Assembly: GCA_022376515.1 (NCBI GenBank)
Contig: WTXI01000218.1
Coordinates: 1-62,156, forward strand
From: Lactifluus volemus
Lineage: Eukaryota > Basidiomycota > Agaricomycetes > Russulales > Russulaceae
Length of the DNA: 62,156 nt
Direction: 5' to 3'
The translations under genes were made by a program, and so were the position numbers. Positions 12,934-24,620 of the stretch are shown in pieces (within the stretch, counting starts at the first letter, position 1; the number at the start of each line of letters is the position of its first letter). A model generated the notes under the pieces. That model saw nothing but the letters and a program-made list of their open reading frames with translations, searched no databases and was not told the origin of the DNA.

Positions 12934-15900
12934 TCAAACATTAAAGAAATGACAAAATTCAGAAAGGGAAATGTAGGGATTGTAAAAAAACGAGGTCGCG
13001 CGTTCAAGAACACTCTGCGGGGTCCATGCCCTTGGACAGTGTGAACCAAAGCGTGGAATCAGGTGGCAACTCCTCAGAATCTGATCTACAGGAATAACAT
13101 CAACAGCAGGTCCTCGATTATGCGATGCCCGCATAACATAATACAAGCGTGAGTCCGGATGGGGTCCTTGAAAGGGTGTGAACCATTCAACGTAGGCCAA
13201 TGTTTGCGGAAGGTGGGCTTGATGCAAATGGTCAGGAAGACTGAAAATTAGGCGCACTTGCGCAACTTGAAGACCTAGGAAGTGTTGAGCCCAGGAGGAT
13301 AAGATGCGGAAGACTACTGACGCACCATCAAGAGCTGTGCCTCTTGTCCCCTCGTTGACCTGGCCTTCCCTTCTCACCAGCACCATGTTGGTCTCTCCTT
13401 TCTCATCGGCACTGCTACACCCATTTCTGCCAAGAACAGGACGGGTAGCGTAAATCCGGGAAAGCTCCCCGAAGCGGCCAGACGCCGGACAATCCGGCAA
13501 GCGTATGGCAAGAACCTTGTATGCGTTGAAACGGTCGAATTCATTTGGAAGGACAGGTATAAGAGGCGAAGGGGAGTAGTGGCAAATAAACGTTCGGAGG
13601 GCGGTAAGAAATTGGGAAGCCCGAAAATCTTGCATGATTGTCTCGACGTCAAGGTGGGGATAGCTAGGATGCTTAGCAGTAAAGTGTGTACCAGTTCTCT
13701 CTACATCGAGACCAGGAGTTACTCCTTCATCCATAGGAGTTTGTGTTGTTCCAGACTCACTCTCGAGCCACTCGACATAGGCATCGAATCACGCGATCGC
13801 CTCTTGACGGCTCAGCCAGGTGGTCATTTGGGAGACATATTGCCGTTTGTTGCTCGCGCGGTAGGCGTCTTTGGCAAATTCGATATGAAGCCGTTCAGGA
13901 GATTCAGTGTTGTAGCCGTCCAGTGAGCCATGGGTCTCGATCGAGTCATGGTAATGCATCATGGAATGGATTTTTGGAATGTTAAAGTCAACCCGAATAC
14001 CTGCCTCTACAAAAACATGTTTGTTTTCGTGGAAAGTCTTAAGGGCGTTTTGGAGAGCATCGATGGTCATAGAAGTGTGAGAGTGAAGTTGTGAGTAAAA
14101 AATTATATCAATGACGGCGACGGCTGTTCTCAGAACGGTTGGTTGAACGGCACCCGTGAGAAGACCAACGAACACGCGTTGCATCTCTGTGTTCCTTTCC
14201 CGTCCACTGCGTTACAAGGGATATCCCTTTTCCGAAGTGCCTCAGCCCTGTAAACGCGGACATGGCTCGGAATCGTGTGTCGATCTCTTCCACACCTGCG
14301 ATTTGTGTACACCACTCTGCTACATGATCCTTGAAGACCCCCTTGTGAAGTTGGTGAAGAACATCTGGCGTGAAGCATGAGAAAACGTCCGTGTGCGGGA
14401 GATACTTCCAGAAAGGGTTAAATACTGGTCGCATTCCGTCTTCATGGAATCTTGGTACGCGTCGCCCACTTTCTTTATGCGAGAGAATGACCCGAGCTTG
14501 TTCTTGACTCCGTAGTGCCGACTCCTCGAACTCCCCTCGTCGGTTGTGCTCAACACGACATCTAGGACACCGACTTTCTTTACAACATGCCACTAGGCAC
14601 TGCTCAGGAAAATCGGCGATGTAGGCTGCCAGGATAGGAAACACGTGGCGCATCAAACCGTCCGCGCAGACAACATCGACTCCCTCCCTTCCTGCCTCAA
14701 CAAGGGGCCGCAACAGCCGCCGCATGCAATAATGGAAGAGGTTGTGACCTTTATTGGAACGTGCATCTTCGGAGATGGTGTCAAGATTTGGAACAGGTAA
14801 GTATCCGATTAATATTGTTGCGTGTGCATTTGGCTGACGGCGCTTGGCTTTGTCGATGTTCCCCAGCGTCATATACACAGGCCAAGCGCTTTTATCGCCC
14901 CCAAATCGTGACAGTTGTGTTTTGTCGGATGATAGGATTACTGGTGCGACGGTTGCGCCAACAGGTAAGTTTTCCTGATTCCTGGTCAGTATACCCAACC
15001 CGACAGTGTTGCTGACGTACCTGTGTATCCCACCACCAGTTTGCAGTCCACATCTGCGAATATTTTCGCTGTGTGCCAGCCTCATCGACATATATCCTTT
15101 CTGGGGCGAATGCAAGTGAGTCGCGCAGTGTGGGGTCCCCGAGAAGATGTTTCATGCATTCGACAGGGTCGCGTCGCCAAAACTCTTGCTTTTCGGACTT
15201 CATGGGGGTGCCGTCGTCGTTTAGCTGGTTGCTTTCGATGTTGATGATGTCACATATCCAGGGACATCCCTGTGTCGGCAGCGCGTCCATCTTCTTGAGA
15301 AGGGACCGGTTGTTACTATATGAAGGCTTCACTTCCTTTTGGACCTGCTAACATGTAAGACATCTATTTTCTCCAACATGCCGAATACTCACAAATGGAA
15401 GCTTCAGAAACACTTCTGTTTGTCGTTGTCCCACGTTCTTCACCAGCCACATGCCAAGCTTCCAATCATCGATGTCATTGAATGGTGCGTAGAGATTCCC
15501 TTTCTGTTCAAGTCGAATTGCATCGAATTTTGTCAGGATCCCATTGGGAGGTTTCCAGCCCGCGCCTGCCTTGTATCTACTTGGGAACGGCTCGATGTAC
15601 TCGCACGAGATGCCGCTGTCGGGTTCCGCATCCTCAACTGGAACATGGGGATGCAAAGACTGGGCCCAGGGCGGTGATATAGGGCGATGGAGGTGGGACG
15701 TGCCAGTGTCGTCGGCATCATCTTGACCAAAACAGGTGGCAGCAAGGTCAATGTCAAGCATGTCGTCGTCAAGGGTTACTGTCAGGCTTGAACTGACAGT
15801 GGTGGTGGTGGTTGGCCGTGCGTCATCTGGTATCTTTGACCAGATATTTTCGAGGTAACTTGTGAAATCCTTTTCTGCGGCTTCCCTGCATGTGCGGGCT

Positions 15901-16043
15901 TGCCTGATGTGTCGCCTCAGCCCAGGTGTGCTGGGAAAGGGCCCAGTTAGGCAGATGCCACAGATTTTTCCAGGGAGCTCTATAGACATGCCGGTAGAGT
16001 ATCCAATGTATCCAATATAGTCATTCCCGCTATTGCCATCCAT
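12934..16043 (-). pseudogene. Plavaka/KDZ-type transposase, inactivated
   Basis: Minus-strand exons 16043-15393, 15344-15021 and from 14974 onward. The N-terminus has a zinc-finger-like start (CGICLTGPFPSTPGLRRHIR). The central part carries the usual Plavaka blocks: [78 protein letters not shown] and [14 protein letters not shown]. The C-terminal half continues through IHSMMHYHDSIETHGSLDGY. Two lesions are visible. Near 14187 the frame shifts between KEHRD and MQRVF, consistent with loss of 2 nt. At 13789-13791 an in-frame TGA interrupts AIA-stop-FDAYVEWLE, and the same frame then runs to 12934. KDZ transposases are large cut-and-paste enzymes common in agaricomycetes. Recognition is by motif memory, not by search. 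Confidence 0.75.
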
Positions 16044-16106
16044 TACACTCCGCTGCCATCACACTCCGCTGCCCATACTAAGTTTCACTCCGCCGCACGT
16101 GCGACG
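16044..16106. promoter_or_regulatory. CACTCCG-rich promoter segment left of TIR element A
   Basis: This 63-bp stretch has three copies of CACTCCG and the string ACTAAGTTTCACTCCG. A similar arrangement (TTACACTCCGC, later ACTAAGTTTACTCCGA) occurs at 19400-19460 on the other side of element A, just before the DUF6532 gene. It is the immediate 5' region of the transposase. Confidence 0.4.
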
Positions 16107-16119
16107 CATCAGCAATTGT

Positions 16120-16390
16120 CCATGTTGCTTAATGTGTGCTTAACGTGCTTATTAAGCACGTTAAGCACAAATTAAGCACAAAACGATTAAGCAGGTTAAC
16201 GCCACCCCGGTGCTTGATTAAGCACCATTCTGCTTAATTAAGCACATGTTGTGCTTAATTGTGCTTAATTAAGCACAATATTAAGCAAAATTCCAAGAAG
16301 TTCAATTACCTTTTAAAGCAGCACTAAGCATCAAATTAAGCACATGTAAGCAATCTAAGCACAACATTAAGCAGTTTCAAGCACACAGAA
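16120..16390. repeat. Left subterminal TTAAGC array of element A
   Basis: More than a dozen copies of TTAAGC or its complement GCTTAA, several as the palindrome GCTTAATTAAGC, in 270 bp. Such subterminal clusters are typical transposase-binding regions in TIR transposons; that role is inferred. Confidence 0.75.
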
Positions 16391-16439
16391 GTATCAGGTA
16401 AAATTCAATCAATGATGAGCATAAGATAATATATTCAGT

Positions 16440-17600
16440 CAACTATACTACAACATTAGTACACTATCTATACTCTATCTGAGTGTGCATATGGCCTCTT
16501 CTAATCCACCAGCACCACCAGGCAATTGACAATGGAGGAGCAGTTGGCCACAGAGGCACTGCAGAGTCCCATGCAGGACCACCATGGGGAGGGGGGGGAT
16601 GGTATGCATGCCACCAACTGATGCCTCCTGGGCTGTGCTGCCGCCTTTGGCTTGTTCCTACTATGCATGCAGAGTACCCCTCGAGGAGGGCTGTGTTGCG
16701 CACCTATACAGATGGATCAGGAGGTATGGATTCATGTTCCTCTTCAGAAACCACGGAACAAGCAATCGGGACAAGTGATGAGGAGCCAGGTGAATGCAAG
16801 CGATTCTGCGGAGCGTCATGAGGAAGGAGAGGATCGTCGAGACCAGATGATCTAGGTCGGGAATCTACACCGAACGGATTAGAGAACCCGGCAGGGTATC
16901 ACTCCACTGGAGAAGTGTTGTGATCCCCAGGAGCGATCGGAGGTAAATCTAAATTGTAAAGGAAGTTCATTTTAGAAGGATCGACGGCGATCATACCAAG
17001 GAAAGGTGCGCACCTTGGGTTGGCAGCACCCCCGTTACTTCTTGTAACAACTCTGCACGAGTGTCCCACTGCTCCCAACAAGAAGAACTAGCTGCAGAAC
17101 CAGCGGTACTCGGTCTTCGATCGGCTGAAAATGAGGCAGAGCTCGGGGAGGGTAAGACGGAAGGGAGACCATGCTGGAAGCTCTGACGGTGGGATTGCCG
17201 CCGCTGTGGGTAGCGCTGTTCGGCTGGATTTGTCAAGGCATAGTGAGAGGGGGGTTGTGCTGCTACGGCTGATCGTATGTTGGGATCGGAAAGATGGCGG
17301 CTAAGCGAACCGGGGTGTGGACAGGGAACGACTGTCGGGACGAAGGGCTACCGCTGGGAGGGTGAAGGAAGCGTGCATGACGCGTCGGATCGTTGAGGGT
17401 CCCGGTATGAGATGGGGAAAATGTCGACCTAGAGATAGTGCTCGGAGCCGCGAGGCTAGAGGAAGCGTCGCCGGGCTGAGAGACATCGGCGGAGGTAGTG
17501 GGGTTGGCTAGCCAAGGCTCTACGAGAGGGTCCTCGCGCTGATCCTGCGAACGACGTCCCCAGGCATGAGGCTAAACAGTAGTCCCTAATGACTAAGTGT
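16440..17600. other. Interior of element A, unidentified
   Basis: GC-rich sequence with gene-like but unrecognised composition. On the minus strand about 16900-17510 reads as a proline/serine-rich frame (QRYPQRRQSHRQSFQHG, SPSSASFSADRRPS), and KMNFLYNLDLPPIAPGD is encoded near 16930-16975. It could be another captured host exon set. No product can be named. Confidence 0.3.
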
Positions 17601-17802
17601 GAACCGGCGTACACGACATGAGTCAGCTGAGCCCAGCGTGCTTCTGTGGTCTGTGGAAATTACCTTCGTCTTTACGAGGCCGGGATCAACGAAAGACAGT
17701 GTCCAGGTGAGTACCTACGATTAAAGATAGCAATGTAAAGTCCGATTACGTGGTTTCAACGACGCACGCGAGTAATGCATAAGTGGATAATATAAAACAT
17801 AC

Positions 17803-18265
17803 CTGACATACCAAAGCTTTTCCTTGATCTCCGGAATGGCCTCAAAGGGCCGTGCGGTTGAATGCGCACCCGCGCATGAGCAGGAGCTTGATTAGATACT
17901 GCGTGACGTCCCGCCCGGCGATATCGAGTCGCCTCATGAGATGGAGTAACGCAAAGCCGTCATATACCGCAACGATATACGTCACGCTGTCGACGACAAC
18001 GCCGGCCGTCAAGCCTGCAGAAGTTAATCCTCAACATCGGCGCTGCTCTCCTTTCTTTTTGTGAGCCCTCCTCCTGCCGGCATCTCCATGACAGCCTCTG
18101 CCAAAAGCGAGGCAGCAACGGAAAAGACTCCGACGAAAGCCCTTTCTGTATGCACATGGTGACGCGGCCGAGGTAGGAATGGGGAGGACGGGGAGAAAAA
18201 GGTAGTCAAACGCACCTTGCGCATAAAGCGTCAGCACTGGGGAACCATCGCACCGAGACGGCGCC
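17803..18265 (-). pseudogene. ARP2 (actin-related protein 2) gene fragment inside element A
   Basis: Two exon remnants on the minus strand. The upstream one (18265-18216) encodes VLTLYAQG after a 1-nt shift. It is followed by a 201-bp intron (GTGCGT...CTGCAG) and the exon 18014-17803. That exon encodes [48 protein letters not shown] and, after another small lesion, EIKEKLWYV, ending at a GTATGT donor. This matches the ARP2 region LTGVVVDSGDGVTH...LDIAGRDxTRYLIKLLLxRGYAFN...IKEKLCYV. The nucleotide-binding SGDG motif is damaged. The Arp2/3 complex nucleates branched actin; this fragment cannot. Introns are kept, so DNA, not mRNA, was copied. Its position inside a TIR element suggests transduplication. 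Confidence 0.75.
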
Positions 18266-18456
18266 CTACGTGATCATGTGAAAGTAACCGAACGGAAGAA
18301 GATTGCGCCCGATCCATGCTGTCTCCGCGTGCAGTCCGAACAGACATAGTGTAGCAGAACGATCGACGAGGCTCAGTTTGCAGTTTGTTATCTGAGCCCA
18401 CAGGATTTCACAGAGGCAAACTTACCTTGAGGCCGTCGGTGCCAGTGAGTCAGTGA

Positions 18457-18474
18457 CCCCCCCCCCCCCCCCCT
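18457..18474. repeat. Poly-C tract
   Basis: A run of about 18 C followed by CTTCTTCCC repeats, inside element A. Probably replication slippage. Confidence 0.8.
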
Positions 18475-19029
18475 TCTTCCCTTCTTCCCTTCTTCACCAA
18501 GCTCGTCTTCAACGGCACGTCGGAGAGCATAGGCAATTCTGTCCCTGGCTGGTGCGAGAACGTCAGTAGGCAATGGTTGAGTCTGGAGAAGCCAAAGGGC
18601 AAGTGCGCAAGTCGAGTGGTCAACAGAGTGGCGGCGCAGGAGGAGTTGGGGCCGGCACCGTGACAGTGTGAACCCTCAGTGCCAGTGGGTAAAGTGAGGA
18701 ATACAAAAAAATTAGTATAAGAAGTCAAAAGAAAAAGAAAAAACGCACCAAGGACTAGACAAAGGCAGTCGCGGCGACAAGGGGAAGGCGGGAACGCTGA
18801 GACATTGCACGTGGTGCTAGGCACTTCAGGCCAAAACAGAAACCTGAGGTGGTGCCAGACAGCGAGAGATGGTAGAGACAGATGAGGCTAGGACATGGAG
18901 AAGGCGACACGGAGACGGAGGGGAGACGGGAGGCAACAGGTGGTTGAAGATAAATGAGGCACGAAAATGCTAAGGCACGAAAGTCAACACCGGCATCATG
19001 CCAACAAGAATAAACAAACGACTTAGCAA

Positions 19030-19320
19030 AATTTTCACAAGTTGCAACATTTTCGGATTAGTTAAATTATGTAAATTACATTTGTTTGCTTAGCACAATT
19101 AAAAAACCCTTAAATTTTCATTACTTGCTTAAATATCTTGAGTGTGCTTAATGTCAGTCTTAATTGTGCTGTTCATACTGAGCATGCTTAATGCCAGTCT
19201 TAATTGTGCTGAGCATGTTGAGCCTGCTTAAGTTGCTTAATTGTGCTTAAACAAAAATTTCATCAAGCAAAATTAAGCAAAAAGGTAAATTTAAGACCAT
19301 TAAGACTATTAATCACCATT
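19030..19320. repeat. Right subterminal TTAAGC-like array of element A
   Basis: Repeated GCTTAA/TTAAGC and TGCTTAATTGTG strings, including two near-identical ~50-bp units around 19145-19225, mirror the left subterminal array. Confidence 0.65.
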
Positions 19321-19488
19321 AAGCAACAGGGACAATTGCTGATGCGTGTGTTTGCGAACACGATCAGGGATCATCCTTTGTTGATTCTGTTTATTGACGT
19401 TCTTTACACTCCGCCACGCGTGTATCAGCGCGTGTAATAGTACGACTAAGTTTACTCCGACAACCGACAAACTCAGCTCCACACCGCC

Positions 19489-21598
19489 ATGTTCGAGTGC
19501 CCCCAATATAAGCCAACGCCGATTTTCGACCCCCCGTTCCTTATTTCCATCGGGTTATCATTCTCTCATTCAATGTCTCCTCGCTCTCACATTCCAGGTA
19601 CTCAGTCTTCCACTTCCATTCCTGTTGCTCCCAGTAGAGCTAGTGGCCGCCAGCGGACTCTCACTATGAAGCAACAACTTGCTGGTACGTACGCCCTCCT
19701 CATATCCATGTCGCTCAAGTATTGACTTGGTGTATGTATTCTAGTTGATATGCAAACTCAAAGACAGTCAAATACTCGAGCTAGGCAGGAGATGCAAATA
19801 CTGCGTGCACGTCAGGAAAATCAGGAACAACATGATTATTCTTTAGATCCTCGCTACGATGGGCCAGAGTCTGAGGACGATGACCTTGATGATACAGATG
19901 CCGGTGTGAGTATTCACTGCTCCTCAGCATGTCTTCCACTGACGCATTTATTAGTTCTCTTCTACAACCATTTCTCTACCAAAGAAGGCAGCACCGACGC
20001 CCAACGCTGGGTCCCTGGCAATCAGCATCAGACAAGACCAAAATGTCCAAGTTCATGAGGTAGATACATCCACACTCGTTATACGCATCATGTTGAATAA
20101 CTTTTTCACAGTCGCCATCCCATCAGCCAGCGAGACTGGCTCGCCGTGTCCTACAACGCCCGGGTATCAATGCTCCTTCGACGCCTCATGTTATCAGGGT
20201 ATGTGTCTCAACGCCTACCCAATCCCTTGATTCATTTTTCATAGGTACCTCGGCCTCGCCTGAGAATTGTTCGCCGCTTGGTTTCACCGACAACCGGTGA
20301 TGATGTCCAAGATGTCCCTCCGTCTCGGGAGTCCCCCCCTCAGTCTCGGGAATCCCCCCCTCGATATCGGGAATCCCCACCGCTGCCGGATGACTCGGAA
20401 CAGAGTCACGTACATGCTGATGACGATGCAGGTGACGACCCTGATGACCACATGCTCAACAACTTGGAATCAGATGTCCCCGAGCCCCTTGATGGCCGCC
20501 AAACGCTCGGCGTTCGTAAGGACCCTCCGGCTTCTTCTGATTCACATGTTACCGTAAAACAGCCTAAATATAAGTCCACTAGCCACGCCAGTTCTCGCGT
20601 TCGTGCAGGTGACTTCGATAATGTGACTCAAAAGGTACTGGATGCAGCCATTGCCGAATATCGTGTCGTTATCTGCACTCGTGACCCTTTCCCGGATGCC
20701 GATTACAACCAGGAGATATCAGCTCAGGCTTGGGTAAACGCGTGTGTAGTAGGGAACATTCGAATCCAACCGAATGAGGAGATTATGAAGCTGGTAAGAA
20801 GCTATTTCTACATCTATTCTGAAACTGACTAGTATTTGCAGATAACTATCCGAGCATCGGAAGTGCGTGGCCGACTCAAGACCATGGCTCGCTGCGTGGT
20901 TCCGAATGCATACGGTCTCAGCAAGCTCAACGAGGACGAAGTCAACCGTAAGACCGTTGCGAGCCTCCTTACCAAGAACAGCTATCTATACCGGGTGCGA
21001 GTGACTTTGTTTCAATATGACTCATCTTATTGTTGATCCCTTAGGATGTCACGACGCGTGAGGGGTGCCTACTCACCCAGGTCATCCCTGATATCATCAA
21101 TCTCATGTGGTTCAAAAACAAGAAGGACGATGGTGTTGTGTTCTGGAAGTACTTTGGGACCACCGGAGATGGATTGCCACTTGAGACGCTTGCTCTCGTC
21201 TGTGTCGCGGTAAGTTATACTTTATTTTGCATATACATCGCTGACTACATTTGAACAGATCGAGAACTGCCTTGATGAATATCAGGGTGGTGCGTTCAAG
21301 GAGATTTCGTTTACCCGCAGCGCTTACAAGGCCAGGTATGTTGCTCGCCTCGCATACCTTCAAGATTTCGCGACACGAACCAAGGAAACGGCCATCATCC
21401 CTCGTCTTTGCCAACGCCTCCTCAAGGTTGGACGGTACGTACTTTGTTTCTCATGTCTTCTTTATACTAACTACTGTGCACAGTAAGCATGCCAAGGCTG
21501 ATACAGAACCTGCCATACAGAACATAGTTGTTGATGACATTGAAGTGGAGTCAGCAACAAAGGAGTGGGAGAATATCATCTTTAGTGATGAGGAGTAG
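19489..21598 (+). CDS. DUF6532-domain protein
   Basis: Nine exons: 19489-19684, 19745-19905, 19955-20059, 20112-20198, 20245-20793, 20842-20994, 21045-21209, 21259-21434, 21484-21598; all junctions phase-consistent, 568 residues, no stop. The first ~300 residues are disordered, with acidic stretches (ESEDDDLDD) and a tandem SRESPP/YRESPP repeat near residues 200-222. From about residue 308 a folded domain begins (NVTQKVLDAAIAEYRV) and continues through ASEVRGRLKTMARCVVPNAY, GCLLTQVIPDIINLMWF, CLDEYQGGAFKEISFTRSAYKARY and PRLCQRLLKVGR. I recognise this as the basidiomycete DUF6532 domain, of unknown function. The gene is divergent from the Plavaka transposase with element A between. It looks intact while the transposase is broken, so it may be under its own selection or a younger passenger. 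Confidence 0.8.
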
Positions 21599-22489
21599 TT
21601 CTTCGTAGCCTTAGCTTGTAGTGTGTTGTGAACAATGGACCTTAGTTGCTTTTGCATTCTGCCTAGTGTGGTGTGAACTACAGGTTATTATCTTATTACA
21701 GAATAAATAACAATCCTACACAGTGGTGAGCTCTACTACAGCAATCTACAGAGACTTAATATGTGACTACAGTGTTCTACATAAATTGAACCCAGCTACA
21801 AGGTGCAACATATCAGGGACTTGACGACAAGAGCTACCAGAGCTACCATGACTAGGTAGGCCTAATTAGGTACATGCATGATTCCTGATGCATTCCACAA
21901 TCCGCTTGTTGCGAGACTTCTCAGATGGAATATTTCAAAATGGAGTCGAAGCCGATCTCGCACAAGAAAACGAGCGATTTGGATCGCAAAACACAGCAGT
22001 CGTTGATGTGAATATGACCGACAGTTTTCACTGGCACTGGCACATGCTTGTTGCGGTAGTAGTACTGTACATCCTAAACTCTTTCCGTGTCACTGGCAGA
22101 GAGAATGAAACATGTGATCGGTGCCTGGAAGGGGACAATGAACAGTCACATGCCATTTTTCAGACTCTGATTGGCTGTTGCAAGCGCTAAGCATGCGATT
22201 TTGGAAAGATTGTAAACTCCGACACAGGCAGGCGTGACGAGCACACTGTATTTTATTTCGCCACACACTACAATTTCAATTTGTGGAATATGATAACACA
22301 CGGTACTAGATACTGTAGGCGAAATTTTGTGGTGATTGAGCGAGAAATGGGCGAGAAATTTGGAGTGGTCCGGGGGAGGGTTAGTACCTTGTAAGCAAGT
22401 TAACCACAGCCACGACCGAATACACCTTCAGCCCTCTATCACATCCGGCCCCTGTCGTTTCTTCTCCCCCCTTCCCTCCGGTCCCTGCT
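21599..22489. other. Spacer between DUF6532 gene and F-box copy 3
   Basis: No gene recognised. From about 22240 onward the sequence is similar to the promoter of F-box copy 1, which places the right limit of any inserted DNA to the left of 22240. Confidence 0.5.
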
Positions 22490-23186
22490 ATGTTTAGTCA
22501 TCTGTCTACCACCGGTGCTCTGCTCCTTAAGAACCCCCGGCTGCAGCTGCCCCGCGGAGGTGCATCAAGTCGTGAGTCTAAAAACTCAGTGTCCTTCAGG
22601 CTATTCCATGTATAGACTTTCGATTCCATAGAGCTTACGAGCAACACACTGCGCTCACCTATTCATATACTCAACGACGATGTCCTTCTCAACATATTCC
22701 ACCTCATTCAACTTGATATCAGGGATGAAGAAGATAGCGAGAATTTCCGATTCAGGTGGGAACGCCAACGTTGGTGGTACAAGCTAGCTCAGGTCTGTCG
22801 AAAGTGGCGCCACCTCATCCTTGCGTCCCCAATTCGACTGGATATCCACCTTATTTGCTCCTATGGCGTGCCTGTAGCAGACATGCTAGCACATTCACCA
22901 CCCCTTCCACTCACCATCTGTTACACAAACTTGAATGGCAACCGTGAGATGACGGCAGAAGATGAAGAAGGTGCACTATTCGCGCTCTCGCATCGTGATC
23001 GTGTGCAACGTATTGCACTTTATATGTCAGCCTCAAAGTTAGGCAAGTTTATCAACGCTATGGATGAAGAATTCCCGATTCTGGACCGCATCTGTATCGG
23101 CTCCCAGCCCGGAGATTCTTCAGGCCAAATGTTTCCTAAGACATTCCAAGCACCCAATCTACGCCACGCGTGGACAAGTTGCCGTC

Positions 23187-23189
23187 CTA
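23187..23189. repeat. Target-site duplication of element B (left copy)
   Basis: CTA at 23187-23189 is repeated at 25478-25480. The uninterrupted F-box copy 2 has CCTATTGG at this point, so a 3-bp duplication (plus one extra A on the right) accompanied insertion. Confidence 0.65.
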
Positions 23190-23210
23190 CATCAGCAAAA
23201 TGTCCGAGCA

Positions 23211-23660
23211 GCTTAAAGTTACTTAAAGTCACTTAAAAAGTTTTACTTAAAATGTGCTTAAAATATGCTTAAAATGTACTTAAAATTGCTTAAAATTACT
23301 TTTTAAGTAGTTTTAAGTACATTAAGCGAAGCTTAAGACAATTAAGTCATTTAAGCACAATTAAGCAAGTTAAGTGATGCCCATTTTTTAAGCAAAGTGG
23401 TCACATGATTTTTAATCAACTGCTTAAGTGTCATGTCTGTGTACTTAATTGCACTTAAAATATCTTGTTGACTGCTTACTGCACTTACCAGTTGCTTGAT
23501 TATCAGGTGTCGCTTAATTGTCACTTAAAACCACTTAAAACAATTGGTTCACTGGTTACTAGTTATTGTGTTTGCTTAATTGTTACTTAAACATGTACAG
23601 TCGCTTAAAGTCACTTAAATTCGCTTAAAGTCGCTTAATTATCACATAATTAGCTAAGCA
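23211..23660. repeat. Left subterminal CTTAAA array of element B
   Basis: Many short repeats of ACTTAAA, GCTTAAA and TTAAGT, each about 8-12 bp apart, forming an almost continuous array next to the TIR. A matching array lies at 25200-25455. Confidence 0.75.
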
Positions 23661-24134
23661 CACTGAAAATTTTGTGAAGTCGCGAAGTTTTTGCCGAAGT
23701 CACGAAATTTTGGCTAAGTCGTTCCGGTGCACCTGCATCGGTTGTTTACTCTTGTTTGCTTGATGTTGATTTTCGTTTGCCTCATCATTTTCGTGCCTCT
23801 CGTTGTCTGCGCCTATCCTCCCTCTGTCCCCTCTGTCGCTGACTCCATGTCACGGCCTCTGCTGTCGCCACCACCGCTCGCCGTCTTGCCCCGTCACGTC
23901 TCAGCGTCCCTGCATTCTTGCCACCGCTTCTTGTTTTTTTGACTTCCCCTGCCCCAACGCGTCCCACTGTTGCCCACCTCCGCCCCCTCTCCTCCTCTGC
24001 CTCTGCCTCTGCTGCGTCCTACTGTCTTCCTCACTCTTTGGATCCTATGTGCTACGACCGTGCTACGCCAAATACCTTCCCAACGGCCTCCTGCGCCTGC
24101 GCCTGCGCCACCTCTACTGCTTTCGCCACGACCA

Positions 24135-24620
24135 CATCGCGCGCCTCCTGGACCCACTGGCACTGCCAGGCGGTCCACGGCGTCATACTGCCTGCGCCGA
24201 CACCTTCTGCACCTCCCCGGTATGTTGTCACGCTGTCTGCCCCAACCCAAAGTGTTCTGACTTTCTCTTTTTTTTCTTCTTCCGCCTCCGCTGCCTCCTC
24301 CTGCGTCGTCGCCTGCACCACCTCCTCCTGGGCCTACTGGGCCACTTCCGTCTCCGCCGCCTGCACCGCATTTGCCTCCATATCGCGCGCCTCCTGGACC
24401 CACTGGCACTGCCGGGCGGTCCACGGTGTCATGCTGCCTGCGCTGACGCCTTCTGCACCTCCCCGGTATGTTGTCACGCTGTCTGCCCCAACCCAACCGT
24501 TCTGACTTTTTTTTTTTTTCGCCTCCGCCTCCGCCGCCTCCTCCTGCCCCGCCGCCTGCCCCACCTCCTGTGCCTCCTGGGCCACTTCCGTCTCCTCCGC
24601 CGCTGCCTCCGCACCTGCGC
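24135..24620. repeat. Tandem duplication of a ~248-bp unit in element B
   Basis: Two consecutive units, about 24135-24382 and 24383-24620, each starting near TCGCGCGCCTCCTGGACCCA and containing CACCTCCCCGGTATGTTGTC. They differ by a few substitutions and in poly-T length. Confidence 0.75.

Larger units (their letters stand above)
16107..19344. mobile_element. TIR element A (non-autonomous, TTAAGC-rich ends, carries ARP2 fragment)
   Basis: The ends are 28-bp terminal inverted repeats (16107-16134 and 19317-19344) that match at 27 of 28 positions and begin CATCAGCAATTGTCC. Perfect inversion continues 3 bp outward (ACG/CGT), and no target-site duplication is clear. Just inside both ends are dense arrays of TTAAGC/GCTTAA. 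No transposase is encoded; the interior holds GC-richer, gene-like DNA including a fragment of the actin-related protein ARP2. Element B at 23190 has nearly the same outer TIR, so both belong to one family. The superfamily is uncertain. It sits between the divergent transposase and DUF6532 genes. Confidence 0.75.

Noticed and set aside
12540..22240. One giant composite transposon spanning transposase, element A and DUF6532 gene
   Set aside because: No matching terminal repeats or target duplication could be found at the outer limits, so it is kept only as a hypothesis.
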